A stretch of 63,036 bases of DNA, from contig NW_026516851.1 in the NCBI RefSeq assembly GCF_025766255.1, positions 1 to 63,036 on the forward strand, written 5' to 3'. Under the pieces are notes generated by a model that was not told the origin of the DNA, searched no databases, and saw only the letters and a program-made list of their open reading frames with translations. This stretch comes from Zychaea mexicana (lineage: Eukaryota; Mucoromycota; Mucoromycetes; Mucorales; Lichtheimiaceae). Below, one piece after another: positions 21,646 to 33,537 of the stretch. A program made the translations under genes and the position numbers. How positions within the stretch are numbered: position 1 is the stretch's first letter; every line of letters starts with the position of its first letter.

Positions 21646-21950
21646 ATAATATCTATAATATTGTTATAAATAACAATATTATGATATTTTATTATACTGT
21701 CAAGCATTCAAATAAAAATCTAACTTCATTGATTTTTAAATAAACTGGGTGTCGTCGTACCTCCTAGTCTGTTTTTTTTCAAACATAATAGTGGAGATTA
21801 ACACTAATGGTTGAGAATCTTATAGTGTTTGAGAAATTATTTTTTTTATTAAAAAATTAATTTCATCACTTATTATAATCACTTTAAAGTTATATTACCT
21901 ATAGTTTTTTACCTATTTATTATTTCACTAAAAGCATAACAGTAAGGGCT
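21646..21950. repeat. 275-bp AT-rich repeat, copy 2
   Basis: ATAATATTGTTATAAATAACAATATTAT inverted start (read in parts), CTGTCAAGC, GGTGTCGTCG, GGTTGAGAATC, and the ACATAACAGTAAGGGCTACC-type end. Same orientation as copy 1, 2.1 kb away, both inside CACTA element 3. Confidence 0.75.
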
Positions 21951-22470
21951 ACCCTCCACTACCTCATCTTTGCCACTGTCTTTTTTCTTTCTAGTTCACT
22001 TTGTGCAGCACGTTCTTTATATATTATGCAGCTGATATTTAGTGCTATTATGTCAACTCCCCCAAACAACACTCCCCCCTCAAACACTAGTCAGACCCCT
22101 TTATCTAGTGCTGCCATAGCTTTTTGAGTAAAAAAAGAAGACCTTAACCAATACCGAATCTCCTATCTCGTGGTAATGCAATCAAAAACGCCATTAGGGC
22201 TCTCCATCTTCAGTTATTGTTCCCCTTCCTGAAGTCAGTGACGACAACACGTTCAAAATTAATGGAATAAACTCGACACTTTTTTATTGCACATTTGTAT
22301 ATACGCACTTGACATGTTTGTAGCAACTTACATAAATTTACTTTTTTTTATATCGCCGGCCTTCCTTCGGCATAATTTTCTAGGGGAGCTAGTGCACCTC
22401 ATCTACTGAAAAAAATTCTTCAGAATCCGGTACTTTTCTACTACCTGATTCTTCCCCACTTTGCCCAGTG

Positions 22471-23340
22471 CCTAGGCTTTTGAGTAGTAAGCAGTTAAAT
22501 GGCACTGTATCATTGAGTAGAAGGAAAATAGGGGGTGCTCTATAAGCTGCTGCAAGGATATGCTGGAAAAATTTAGTAGGAGCAGCACTAAACTAGTGGT
22601 AACGAGAAAGAAAACAGAAAAGAGGCTGACTTCCTGTAAGTGTCTGTAAGAGCATGCTGCAATTGTTCATCATACATATTTTATTTGTGTTAGTAAAGCT
22701 CCATGGTATCAATATTAAAACAACGGGGCTCCGGTATAATTAATAATTATCAGAGAAGAATGTAGCAGAAGAGGGAAAATAAAAAGACAATTGCGAGGTT
22801 GATACCATTATGCGATGAATTTGGTTGTAGATGTTATAGTCAGATAGCGCCTGGTATGTAATAAAGATATAGGAGCAATTTTATAATAAGGAGAAGGGAC
22901 TGGTGGTACTTAGGGGGGGTTATATTTCAATGTGAACATACATGTGCTTTAAGAGTAAAAAATGGTACCTGCTACTGAAAGAAGAATTATTTTTGTGGGC
23001 ATGTACGTAGCACCTGTATAATAAAAGTGATTATCAAATGGTTTAGGTGCATGTGTTGTACTTTCAGATAAGCAAAGAGTGGTGGCACACGTTTTATGCA
23101 AGTACGCTACTTTGTATTAAATGTACATGGCCAAGATAATATGTTGCAACTACAGCACTTCATATCAAAAAGTACATGGCCAATATTAATATGAAGATGT
23201 GTACTGGATGTGTTGTTTATTAATTTTGCGAGTAAAAGTAGTATATAAGAAGGATAGTCCATGGTGAGAAAGAAAAAGGGCATTCATACTTTCTGCCTTA
23301 CATATTTTAAGCTTCCCATATTGCCACCATCACAACAACA
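22471..23340. other. Non-coding region
   Basis: No convincing gene. Two related stretches, TGTACATGGCCAAGATAAT (about 23120) and AGTACATGGCCAATATTAAT (about 23171), form a short local duplication. Confidence 0.4.
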
Positions 23341-23683
23341 ATGGAAGAGCCTGTCATGCTTTGTTTCTGCCAGCTATGCTCCAGCTGTAATCCAGATCAA
23401 GGATACAGACACGTAAATATACGAACGTAGAATGAACACCGTCAGGCCACCGTCTGTATCGCCGCTATTGCTACTGCACACAGAGCTGATGGTATGGTTC
23501 AATGGTAGTACATTCATGGTTAGATACATTGTGTGGGTATTTGCCGTGAAGTGACTAATATGCATTAACCTTTGCTAACTAGATCCAGCCGTTATTGGAG
23601 CAAGTAATGACGTCGAGATGAATATCGATTTGTACGATCCTATAGCAGAAAATAATATATCGCAATCCGAAATAGGAGGTTAA
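23341..23683 (+). pseudogene. N-terminal exons of a fourth CACTA transposase
   Basis: ATG at 23341 opens MEEPVMLCFCQLCSSC, the same Cys motif as CACTA element 3. After a possible intron, an acidic stretch (NDVEMNIDLYDP) reads to a stop near 23683. The catalytic part of such a gene lies on the same strand at 31710-33537; the Helitron and AT-rich element between them may have split one gene. That connection is inferred. Confidence 0.45.
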
Positions 23684-23985
23684 CCACTAGCAGCAGTTCT
23701 CATTGAAAACTATTAGTTAAGAGTTATTTAGGGGTTGAGTATATTTCTTATGGTTGAGAATTTTCAAAATTAAATTTTATAATAATCTACTATTAAAAGA
23801 GAAGTGGTGCTTACTATAGTTACCCATTTTTGGAAATCCTGATCCTGTTTTGGAAATTGTGATGCTACTAAGCCCCGGCTGTCGGTATATTTTTTTTTGG
23901 CGCTAAAACTGGGATAAACCACTGCTCTTCCCTCACCTTTTCCTTCTGCCTACTGAATTCTTACACCACTATTTTCTCTTTTAAA

Positions 23986-26900
23986 ATGAGTTTGCAACAA
24001 GTATGACACCGCATATTAGATTCTTCTTAGAAGATCTGACAACATTGTTCAGCGCGCAGCGCGCATTAGTTTCAAATGAACAATCGTTTTGAGTATTTTG
24101 AGTATAAAGCAAATAATAACCATATATTTCCCGCTTTAACAGAGTGACCAAGACCAAATAAACGTGCTTACCTGTATTTGTGGCTCAACTAGCCATTTGA
24201 CCGAAAGTCATCACGATTGTCCTTTGAATGAGCGTAACATACGCCGTAGAATTGATAATGATGTATGTTTGTTATCTTTAATAGCGTGTTTGGCGGCTAT
24301 AGTTATTAGAAAACAAGCAAAGCGAGTTTGCTCAGGATTTAGATAGAGGCGCTGGAGGGGGGGTGTGGGCAGTTTTGGGGAAACGCCCCACAGGAGGATC
24401 TGCGGGAGGGAACATCTTACAAATCGTCTACAAGATATCGTCTTCAAGATGTATTTCTTTGTCGGTTGTTTCTTAACACTAATTGTATATATGTAGGACA
24501 TGAATATTGTCTTTGAGCAGTTTGATTCTCATACAAGTCAGCGCCAACGTTGCCGTTGCAGGTCCACCACACATCAGCGAGTAACGCATCGCGATTGCCC
24601 CCTTAATCGGAACAATCAAGGTATAGAATCTAACCATGCAGTATCTAGAGCTATGTGTGTTGTGTATTTGTGAAGCACATTACTTATGTGTGCATTGTAG
24701 GGAATGTCCGTGTCTGCGCGAGCTGTAATGCGCCTGGCCACTCTCGACGAACTTCTGAGGACTGTCCTTTCAATGATGCAAACATCCGATCTGAGCATGG
24801 GGCACAGTATCAAATAGCGTGCACTGTTCCTTTCGTTCCTGAAGATGTGTTTGGCCCCAGCATTTGTTTTACACTAGGAGAAAACTTTCACCGACATGTG
24901 CTTTCTCGCATGGCTGCTGTTTGTACGTTTTGTTAGGTACGTATGTGGACTGAGGAGCGCATTGCCAGCTCTTCAAACTCAAACCCACGTTTCAGTATTT
25001 GCTGCACTCATGGAAAAATACAGTTACCTATCCCTCGCCCTCCGCCACAAGAAATCATCGACCTGTTGACCAGCGGAAACGACGATTTCTTCACTAACAT
25101 TCGCGCTTATAACAACATGTTTGCATTTGCGTCCATTCGAGCAAACTATGATCGCAATTTAGCTGACGGATCGCAAGGTGTTTCAACTTTCCGCATAAGT
25201 GGCACGATGTACCATTGCATGGGTGCTTTACGACCAGAGCAGCAGCAATCAGCCAACTTTGCTCAAATATATTTTGCCGATATGCAAGAGCAACTGATGA
25301 GAAGACAGACGTTGTTCACTGGACTCAACAGTGAGACGATAGCTGTGCTTCAGGGCGTTATGGAGAGATGCAACCCATACGCACAGACCCTTATGAATGC
25401 TGCTGAATCGTACCGTGACACCCCTATCGGAACACTCCAAGTTGTCATTCGTTCTGCGCGTGAGATGGGTAGACGCTACGATCAGCAAAGTTATCCCGAA
25501 GTCGCTGCAATGATCGTCGAAGACACAGTGGATGGTGCATCATCACCACATGACATTATCATCCGCGATCGTCAGTTGGGTCTTCGAACTGTCAGTTCCC
25601 TCCATGCATCGTATATGCCCCTCCACTACGTGCTTATATTTCCGTTTGGTGATGATGGTTGGTTTGCTGGAATGCAGTGTGGAAGTGCCGACCGTCAGAC
25701 TAATACTGTTACATTGCTCGAGTTCTACTCTTATATGCTCATGGTCCGTGACGGGGACCGCACGAGCTACCAGCAACATTATCGTCGTCTTTTCCAACAA
25801 TTAGTTGTTGACAACTATGCACGCATCAAGTATTCGCGCCTTCAGTATATTATCAACAATCAAAGTGATTTACGTTCTGAGGTGTACAACGGTATTGGTG
25901 ATGATGTAGATCTACATCAGATTGGTCGATCAATTATTTTGCCATCTTCTTTCACAGGGGGTCCACGGTACATGAAGCAGATGCTCCAGGATGGATTGGC
26001 AATCATTCGTCAAAGAGGCAATCCCACACTCTTCATCACTTTTACCTGCAATTCACAATGGCCGGAAATCGAAGCTGAACTTCTTCCAGGTCAGCAGGCG
26101 TTTGATCGCCCTGACATATGTTCCAGGGTGTTCCATATGAAGATCACTGAGATGCTATCTCATATCAAAGAGTCCAGTTGCTTTGGTCGCGTCGAAGGTT
26201 ATGTGGCAACTGTTGAATTTCAGAAACGTGGCTTACCACACATGCACATCCTACTCATCCTACACCATGAAGACCGTCCCCGCAATCCTTCTGACTACGA
26301 CTGTTTCGTCTGCGCCGAGTTGCCAGATCCTAACACCCAGCCTCAACTGTACGCCACAGTCACAAGATCGATGATACACAGACCATGTGGAGATCTTAAA
26401 CGGGACGCTGTTTGTATGAAAGATAGACGATGCTCGCAAGGTTATCCCAAAGCATTCGTTGCTGAAACGTGCGTAAGCAGAGACGGCTATCCAATCTATC
26501 GTAGACGCGAAAACATTCAACGTCGCCATCACTTTCACCGATCCAACTTTGTTGCTGACAATTCCCATGTTGTTCCTTATAACCCGTACCTATGCCAAAA
26601 GTACAATGCTCACATCAACGTTGAGATCTGTACCTCTGCACGCGCTATCAAGTATTTGTGCAAGTACATTACAAAAGGATCAGACAGGGCGCAGTTGGAG
26701 ACACTTAGAGCTGGGCAGCCGGAAGCAGTACGATCCACTACTACTGTTGTTGGCGCCGATACCAATACTGCTGCCAATGTTGAGCGCGAGGCAGTAGATG
26801 AGGTGACGCAATGTCAAAACGCACGATATATTGGTCCTTGCGAGGCAATTTGGCGAACCTTCAAATACCAGGTCCATATGCACCATCCTTATGTGTCCCG

Positions 26901-29205
26901 CTTAGAACTGCATCTTCCTGACCACCAATCTGTCACTTTCCACGCAAACGATTCGCGTGTAGGTCTTGCAGCAGCACGCAACAACGCATCGAGAACAAAG
27001 CTTACTGCTTTTTTCGACCTCTGTTCTCGAGATGAAGAGGCTCGGCAATATCTTTACGTTGAGATCCCTTGCTATTATACCTGGGATAAGCGAACGAAGA
27101 CCTGGAACCGGCGCACCCATCCACCTTTTCAAAATGTTGTTTCTCGCATCTACTTCGCGTCCCTGTCTAATATGGCATTGTATTCGCTTCGATTGCTCTT
27201 GCTTACTGTTCGTGGTCCTATCAGTTTTGAGTCGTTAAGAACGTTGAATGATGTCGTGCATCCATCCTTTGAAGCTGCCGCTCTCGCATATGGTTTGTTG
27301 GAATCCGATGACGAATGGGATCGTTGCATGACTGAGGCATCTATCCATTCACCTTCAGCTGCAGCGCTTCGAGAACTCCTCGTCTATATTCTTACAAACT
27401 GCTCGCCTTCTGATCCACGCAGACTCTGGGATAATCATCGTGAAAGATTGAGCGACGATTACTTTTTCGAAATGCACGTTCAACTTCCGAATAATGAGAC
27501 CGAGTTGGTACCTGATCAATGGGACCAAGTATTCTAGCGTACTCTTGGCGACATTGAAACACGATTACAATCCACAGGTCACCGCCTTTCCGAGTTTCCT
27601 TCTTTACCGCAAGACTTTGTCACCGAACTCGATGCTCTTCCACAGCTCACTGCTCTAGAAGCAGTTGAACGTGGGGAGTATGTCACAGAAGAGCAAACTC
27701 GAATTCACAATGAATTCTTCCCCACACTTAACGACAATCAAAGACATGCATTCAATACAATAATGTAGGCAGTTGACGAACCAGGTGACCAAAACCAGCC
27801 ACATCTTTTCTTTGTCAATGGCCCTGGAGGTACCGGCAAGTCACTGCTGTTCAAGACGTTGTTAAGTCGTGTTCGTTTGCGAGATCAGATTGCACTGCCT
27901 GTTGCTTCCTCTAGCATTGCTGCAATTCTGCTTCCCGGTGGTCGCACAGCTCACAGCCGTTTTAAAATACCGATCAATGCAGACGATACTACTACTTGCA
28001 ATCTTCGACTTGGTGGTCCACACGCACATCTCATACAACAAGCATCTTTAGTTATTTGGGATGAAGCTGTAATGTGTAGCAAGTACAATTTTCGGGCTGT
28101 TGACAAGGCATTACGTGATATCATGGGTGCTGTCGATCCTGTGTACGAGGGTGTTCCCTTTGGTGGAAAGGTTGTTGTTTTTGGCGGTGACTTTCGCCAG
28201 CTGCTGCCTGTTGTCAAAAAAGGCACACGATCTGAGGTTGCCGGAGAGTGCATCCGGTCTGCACCTTTTTGGGTGGATGTCCAGGTGTTGCACCTTACAG
28301 TCAACATGCGTGTCCGAAATGCAGGTCCAACTGCTGCAGCGTTCGCGGAAACACTCCTTGCCATTGGTGATGGACGGCCTCCGCACAGAGAGAGCATAGA
28401 AATACCGCGAGAATGGCTCATTGATGCAAGAGATCCAGTCGCGCTAATTGATGCCATTTACCCATCGATCCGTTAGCCCAATCCACAACCTCAAGAATTC
28501 AGCAATCGTGCTATTTTAGCAGCTAAAAATGTCGACGTTGACGAGATCAACCAATGGGCGTTTGAACTTTTTCCTGGACAAAGCAGACAGTATCTCTCCA
28601 CTGACCGTATTCTGGACGCAGACGATCCAGACGTTGCGGAGGCAAGCTATCCCCCCAAATATCTTCGCTCTTTAAGTGCCGGTGGTATTCCGTCTCACGC
28701 TTTGGAGCTAAAGATTGGTATGCCATTGGTGCTTCTGAGAAATCTCAACCCAGATGAAGGTCTGTGCAATGGTACCAAAGTTTTCGTCACTGCTCTTTTG
28801 GACAACTGCATAGTCGTTAAAAGAATTGACCGAGGCTATGACGATGAGGAGCACTATCTGCCTCGAATCAATATGTCCACCACAGAGGGTAAATATCCTT
28901 TCATCCTTTGTTGACGCCAATTTCCTGTTCGTCCCGCATTCGCCATGACCATCCACAAGGCACAGGGACAAACTTTAACGCATGTCGGCATTCGTTTGCA
29001 GGAGCCTGTGTTTGCTCACGGTCAATTATATGTTGCTCTTTCACGGGCAACAAACCCAAACAACCTCCGTGTAGCTGTCGATATGACAGAATTACCTTTT
29101 TCAGATGTCCCTGCTACGACAAACATCGTTTACTATGAAGTGCTTTTGCACCCACCACAGCAATTGCCATCTCAAACACACACCGCTACTACTACTACGT
29201 CTTGA
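23986..29205 (+). pseudogene. Helitron Rep-helicase (RepHel) with three knuckle exons
   Basis: Exons 23986-24000, 24143-24262, 24497-24620 and 24701-29205; joined length about 1587 codons, normal for a RepHel. The three exons after the first each bring one knuckle: CICGSTSH..DCPLN, CRCRSTTH..DCPLN, CASCNAPGH..DCPFN. Rep domain: VEFQKRGLPHMHILLI (HUH-type) and AIKYLCKYITKG (paired Tyr). Pif1-like helicase: [43 protein letters not shown]. Five in-frame stops and no frameshift: TAG 24934, 27535, 27766, 28474 and TGA 28912. Each is one C-to-T change from Gln (CAG) or Arg (CGA). Dead copy of a rolling-circle transposon. Confidence 0.92.
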
Positions 29206-29339
29206 ACACCTGTTTCTCTCCTACTCTTCTCTTCTCTTTTTTTCTTCCTCTTTGTATACGTATCATTTTAGACCCTTTCTTTTTTCTTACAATTCTATCT
29301 CTATTGTCTTTTCATCAATCGCCATGTAAGCATATGTTT

Positions 29340-29600
29340 TAAGCCGAGTACCTTTAAATTTAGTAGGGTAAGGGTTTAGTGTAGTAATAGCGATAGTCAG
29401 TGAGCGCAGCGAACGAGTTTAGTGTTTAGGTAGGCGAGTAAGCTCGCGAAGCGAGCAGGGTTTGGGGTTTAGAAGGGGGGTGTGGGGGGGAACCCCCCAC
29501 ATTGGGGGTGTGGGGTAACCCCCACGAAACATCCAACCGTTGAATGACCCGGAGCACAGCGCAGGGGCTCATTCAGCCGTGTGAAGCGAGGCAGGTGGAT
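29340..29600. repeat. GC-rich hairpin cluster at the Helitron 3' side
   Basis: Palindromes in series: GCTCGCGAAGCGAGC, GTGGGGGGGAACCCCCCAC, GTGGGGTAACCCCCAC, then an imperfect stem TTGAATGACCC/GGGCTCATTCA enclosed by ACATCCA and TGGATGT. A related G-rich block (GGGGGGTGTGGG..GGGGAAACGCCCCAC) sits in the Helitron intron at about 24350-24400. Helitrons end in a short hairpin; I cannot fix the exact terminus (no clear CTRR). Confidence 0.55.
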
Positions 29601-29689
29601 GTTGATAATAAAAATAGTAATAAAATATGGAGCCTGAACTTAATATTGAAGAATAAATAAATAATGAAGTAGATTTAATTGTTATTAAT

Positions 29690-31165
29690 ATTTGATACTA
29701 ATTAGCCTATAATACACTATAATTATAAATATAGAATAGAAATAAAACATATAAAATTAATAAATGAAATTAAAAAAGAATTAGTATATAAATTAGGATA
29801 TATTGCAGTTTTTTTCTTTTTAACAGTAATATATACAAATAAGGAATATCCAGGACTATATTTTGAAATTGAAAAAGGACTATTTTTGTTATATCATTTA
29901 GTTTCAGGTATTTCAGGAATAGATATAAATAGATATCTTCCTCAAAGTAGCTTTCATAAATATTATAAAAAATTTTGGATGGATGAAGAAAATTATAAAA
30001 GAATAAATAAAATTATAAATGAATCATTAATAAATATGTTTTCTTCCATAAAATTAAGAGTACTATCAGCACATAAATATAATCCATCATTATTCCAACA
30101 TGTAACATTAATAATTGATAGCCATGATAATAGAATTAATTATGTTAATATAGATATAAAACATGAAAAATTATTTTCTTATAAATTTAAAAAAAATGGA
30201 CTTAGAACTCAAATTATTAGTGATATAAATGATATGATATTATATATTTCAAAAACTGATATATATATAGAAAGCTCAGATGGAAGTATGTTTTTAAATA
30301 TGAAGCTATATAGTAAATTAAATAATTATAATGTTTTAGTAATGGATGGAGGATATATACTTTTTGTTAATCAACTTATTAAATTATCTAGTCAAAAAGG
30401 AATTGATTTTAATAATAATAACTTTATATATCCTATTAGAAAAGATGTTAATGTTGATTTGAATGCAGATGAAAGATATTTTAATGATGTTTTTGGAAGT
30501 TTTCGTTCTAAAGTAGAAAATCAATTTTCTGAAATTGGTAACAAATTTAATAGATTTAGTAATAGCAATTCAATTGCTAAAATTGATAATATCAAATTTT
30601 ATAATTTACAGTTCCGTTTAGCATATTTTTTAAAAATTATAAATAAATTTAGTAATAAATTTAATATAAATATATAAGCACATCATAAATTATGGGAAAC
30701 TAAAGATTTTGAATTTCCTTATGAAGCTAAATTAGTAGATATTGTTATTAGTAATTCTATAAAACAAGCAAGAAGAAAAGATGAAATGTTAGAATTATAG
30801 AGCAATTTATTATCTTTAAATATAAATAATGAAAGAATGGAAGTTGATAATTATAGTGACAAAAATTTAGAAGATAGTAGTGAAGATGATATACCAAAAT
30901 TTAATAAAAAGAAACGGCGTAGAAAAGGTAAAGGAAAAGAAAGAGAAAATAATATACAATTTAAAGAAATATAGGAGATAATAGTGAGTCATATGAAATA
31001 GAGAAAATTACTGGACATAAATATTAGAACAATATATATATGTTTTTAGTTAAGTGGAAAAATTATAGTCATAAACATAATAGTTGGTTATCAGCTGATA
31101 AATATAATGAAAAAGATTTATTAATAGCATATATCGAAAAGCATAATATAGATACAGAATTATAA
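29690..31165 (+). pseudogene. PIF/IS5-like DDE transposase with C-terminal chromodomain
   Basis: The best frame (29886-30677) has VTLIIDSHDNRI (first Asp), NVLVMDGGYILF (second Asp) and FRSKVENQFSEIGNKF (Glu), the spacing and context of DDE_4/IS5-like transposases. The frame extends upstream (KELVYKLGYIAVFFFL) and, past stops at 30676 and 30798, downstream through an acidic then Lys/Arg-rich linker. About 31000-31165, after a frameshift, reads a chromodomain: SYEIEKITGHKY..MFLVKWKNYSHKHNSWLSA. Such a domain could tether integration to methylated H3K9 chromatin. Several stops make this copy inactive. A/T-rich codon use is unlike every neighbour. Confidence 0.75.
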
Positions 31166-31279
31166 ATATCTGTACTATTAAAACATAAGAAAAAAGGATT
31201 CCCTATAGTTATTTTTATTGGTTTTCTTTTTTTTTTTTTATAATAGGGTTATCTACCTCTTATATAGTATTTTCACTTT

Positions 31280-31570
31280 TTATTTATTTTTACTCCCATT
31301 TTTAGTTATTTTTTTTCCACAGAATTTCCCATCATTCTTTCCCCATTTAAACTTATGAACACAAAAGTCATTATGCATAGAAAGGTATAGAAAATAGTCT
31401 GAAGAAAATAGCTTTTTTATTTTGTTATTTAATTTTTTTTGGATTTTTTTAATAATATTTTGTTCTATAAAGTAATTAAATTCAGATTCTACAAAGGTGT
31501 TTAATTCATTATATAAATTTAAAGATAACTGAATGTGATTAATTGGAAGAAATTCATCTAGAGCAACCAT
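31280..31570 (-). CDS. Small zinc-motif protein of the AT-rich transposon family
   Basis: 96 aa, starting MVALDEFLPINHIQL. The first 60 residues are predicted helical, then MHNDFCVHKFKWGKNDGKFC and GKKITKNGSKNK. It aligns with the relic at 9155-9714: same MV-x-L start, NYF, and C-x-H/C..GKN-x-G-x2-C core; the final C-x-K-H seen there is not reached before the stop. It converges with the DDE transposase gene, as expected for an accessory gene of one element. Function unknown; DNA binding at the ends is a reasonable guess only. Confidence 0.6.
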   Translation of the reverse strand: MVALDEFLPINHIQLSLNLYNELNTFVESEFNYFIEQNIIKKIQKKLNNKIKKLFSSDYFLYLSMHNDFCVHKFKWGKNDGKFCGKKITKNGSKNK

Positions 31571-31709
31571 TTTGAGATATTATTTTTATATAATAAAAAG
31601 AATTCAATTTTATTTTAAAATAACTTTTTTTAATATGCATGATTTCGAACTCCGAAGATAAGAAACTTCAATAATTTATATAAAATCTACCAAACAATCT
31701 CAAACATCA

Positions 31710-33537
31710 GCATAATGATTAACCCTCATAGTCCAAGGTATATTTGCTATATTACTAGTCATTGTTATTTCATGATACTTATTGCTGTTTTGCTTATTCA
31801 GACGATCTACCAAGTGAGCATTTTGACGATGACAATTCCAACATCACAAGCCCTGACGGAATAAACAAAGCTGTCGACGTAGAATTTAGCGGTGTAGTTG
31901 ACAACGACGAAGGTTTCTGCTAAAACAAGTGTTTCTAAAGTATAAGTCATAAAAAGAGTTGTTGCTAATATCAATGGCCTTATGATAGATCAACCAACAA
32001 ACATACCCCATCCACATGCCTTAGGCCAACTTCCTCTGACCTTAGTGTTTGTTTTTGTGTTCCTGGTGCTCTTTCAGCTGTTCCATATTTCTGAGTGCAT
32101 AGGCATCGTCCTCATCAGTTTTGTCACTACATTGATCACCGCTATGTCTTCTTCCGACGTTTTGCCCTTTCATTTCCCAGAGACTATACATGCCCTTCGA
32201 CGATGGATCGGTTTTGACAGCCTTACCAAAGACCTCAGAATGTATAGTGCCTGTTCCTCGTGCCATGCTATATATCTGCATCTAGGGGGACCATAGACGT
32301 GTCAGAAACCAAGTCGGCAAATGGACGGTACACTTTGTGGCAACCAACTGTTGAAGCTAGATTTACATCAACGCAACCGGTCTCCCATCAAAGAATATGC
32401 CTACAACCCACTGCAACAAAGCTTACAGCGACTTTTCAAGCGCCCTGGTTTTGAAGCCAAGATTGCATAATGGAGAAGTCGTGTACGTTGACCTGGTTTA
32501 TTTGGCGATGCTTACGATGGCATGTACTGGTGCTCTCTCCATAATCCCAACAACGACTTGCCATTCGTCGCGATCTGCGTTCCTTGATGCTTACACTGAA
32601 TGTCGGCTGGTTTGCGCTGTTTGAAAGCGCCTATTCATGTGGTGCTATTTACCTTATCATCGACAACCTACCATACGAGGATCATTTCAAAAAAGAAAAT
32701 CTTATCCTGGTGGGCAACATGCCTGGTCCAAAGGAGCCCAGTACCTATGAAATGAATCATTATCTGGAACCACTTATTGACACTTTTTTGTGGCGCTATT
32801 TGACGGCATCACTATCCCTACATACCAGCAACCTCGTGGCACCATAATCCATGCAGCATTGCTCAATGTTGCTTGCGACATTCCTACCAGTCGCAAGGTG
32901 TTAGGCTTCACCTCCCACAATAGCACCAGAGCATGCAACAAATGCACAAGGGAATTCGTCGTCTTCCCAGGGACCACCAACCTTGATTACTCTGGATATA
33001 AGATCGATGAATTGTGGACGAAAGAAGCCAACGCTCACAATGCCCAACAATGGCTGGCACAAACAAATCAACGAGGTCAACGTCGCGTTGAGCGAGAAAT
33101 GGGAACACGCTGGTCGCAGATCCACCACCTTACCTATTTCAATCCAGTTGATGGTACAATAATCGACCCAATGCATAATCTTTTCCTCGGTACAGCAGAC
33201 TGTATGGTGCGAGTATGGTGGAGTAGGGGCCTGCTCACTGATGCTGATGGTACAGAGATGCAAAGACTTGCTGATAGTGTCGTTTTGCTACCAGGCATCC
33301 CCTCGCTCAAAAGGAAGATCGAATGTAAATTTGGTTTCATGACAGCTGATGACTGGAAGGCATGGTGTATGGTGTACTCGCTGTTCGTTCTGAAAAATGT
33401 CCTAGGCCTGCCACACCTTCAGAATTGGATGTTGTTTGTTTCTGCCTGGCGTCTCCTTGCCAAAACTATAATCACGTACGACGAAATTGAGGAAGCTGAC
33501 ATGCTGCTTAAGCAGTTTGTGCGTGGGTGTGTAAGAC
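31710..33537 (+). pseudogene. CACTA Tnp2-type transposase, element 4 (interrupted)
   Basis: Pieces in shifting frames: an acidic exon about 31801-31923 (SEHFDDDNSNITSPDG), CSSCHAIY near 32250, IKEYAYNPLQQSLQ and RPGFEAKIA then stop, MLTLNVGWFALFESAYSCG, ENLILVGNMPGPKEP, then a 274-aa frame (32790-33614) with GTIIDPMHNLFLGTADCMV. The Asp of the NVDWF motif is Gly here (NVGWF), and the stop in KIAxWRSR (Gln expected) is CAA to TAA. Coding ends at 33537, where the inverted repeat of MULE 1 begins. Diverged from CACTA elements 1 and 2. Confidence 0.82.

Larger units (their letters stand above)
18831..22470. mobile_element. CACTA element 3 (3640 bp, degenerate)
   Basis: Left end CACTAGGCAAAGTGGGGAAG at 18831 and right end, reversed, CACTGGGCAAAGTGGGGAAG at 22470; both continue AATCAGGTAGTAGA. 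Flanks are CC on each side, consistent with a 2-bp duplication. Inside are only transposase fragments (19840-20151, 20966-21235) and two copies of the 275-bp repeat, so this is a gutted element. The TIRs differ from those of elements 1 and 2, so it is a separate family. Confidence 0.85.
29600..31660. mobile_element. AT-rich DDE/chromodomain transposon
   Basis: About 2.06 kb of strongly A/T-rich sequence between the GC-rich Helitron end and the CACTA transposase. It encodes a DDE transposase with C-terminal chromodomain (+) and the small zinc-motif protein (-) also found in the element at 8379-9801. Termini and target duplication are not resolved, so the borders come from composition and gene content. 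Confidence 0.65.

Noticed and set aside
29205..29604. Exact Helitron 3' terminus
   Set aside because: Several hairpins exist but no CTRR end followed by T after an A insertion site can be chosen with confidence.
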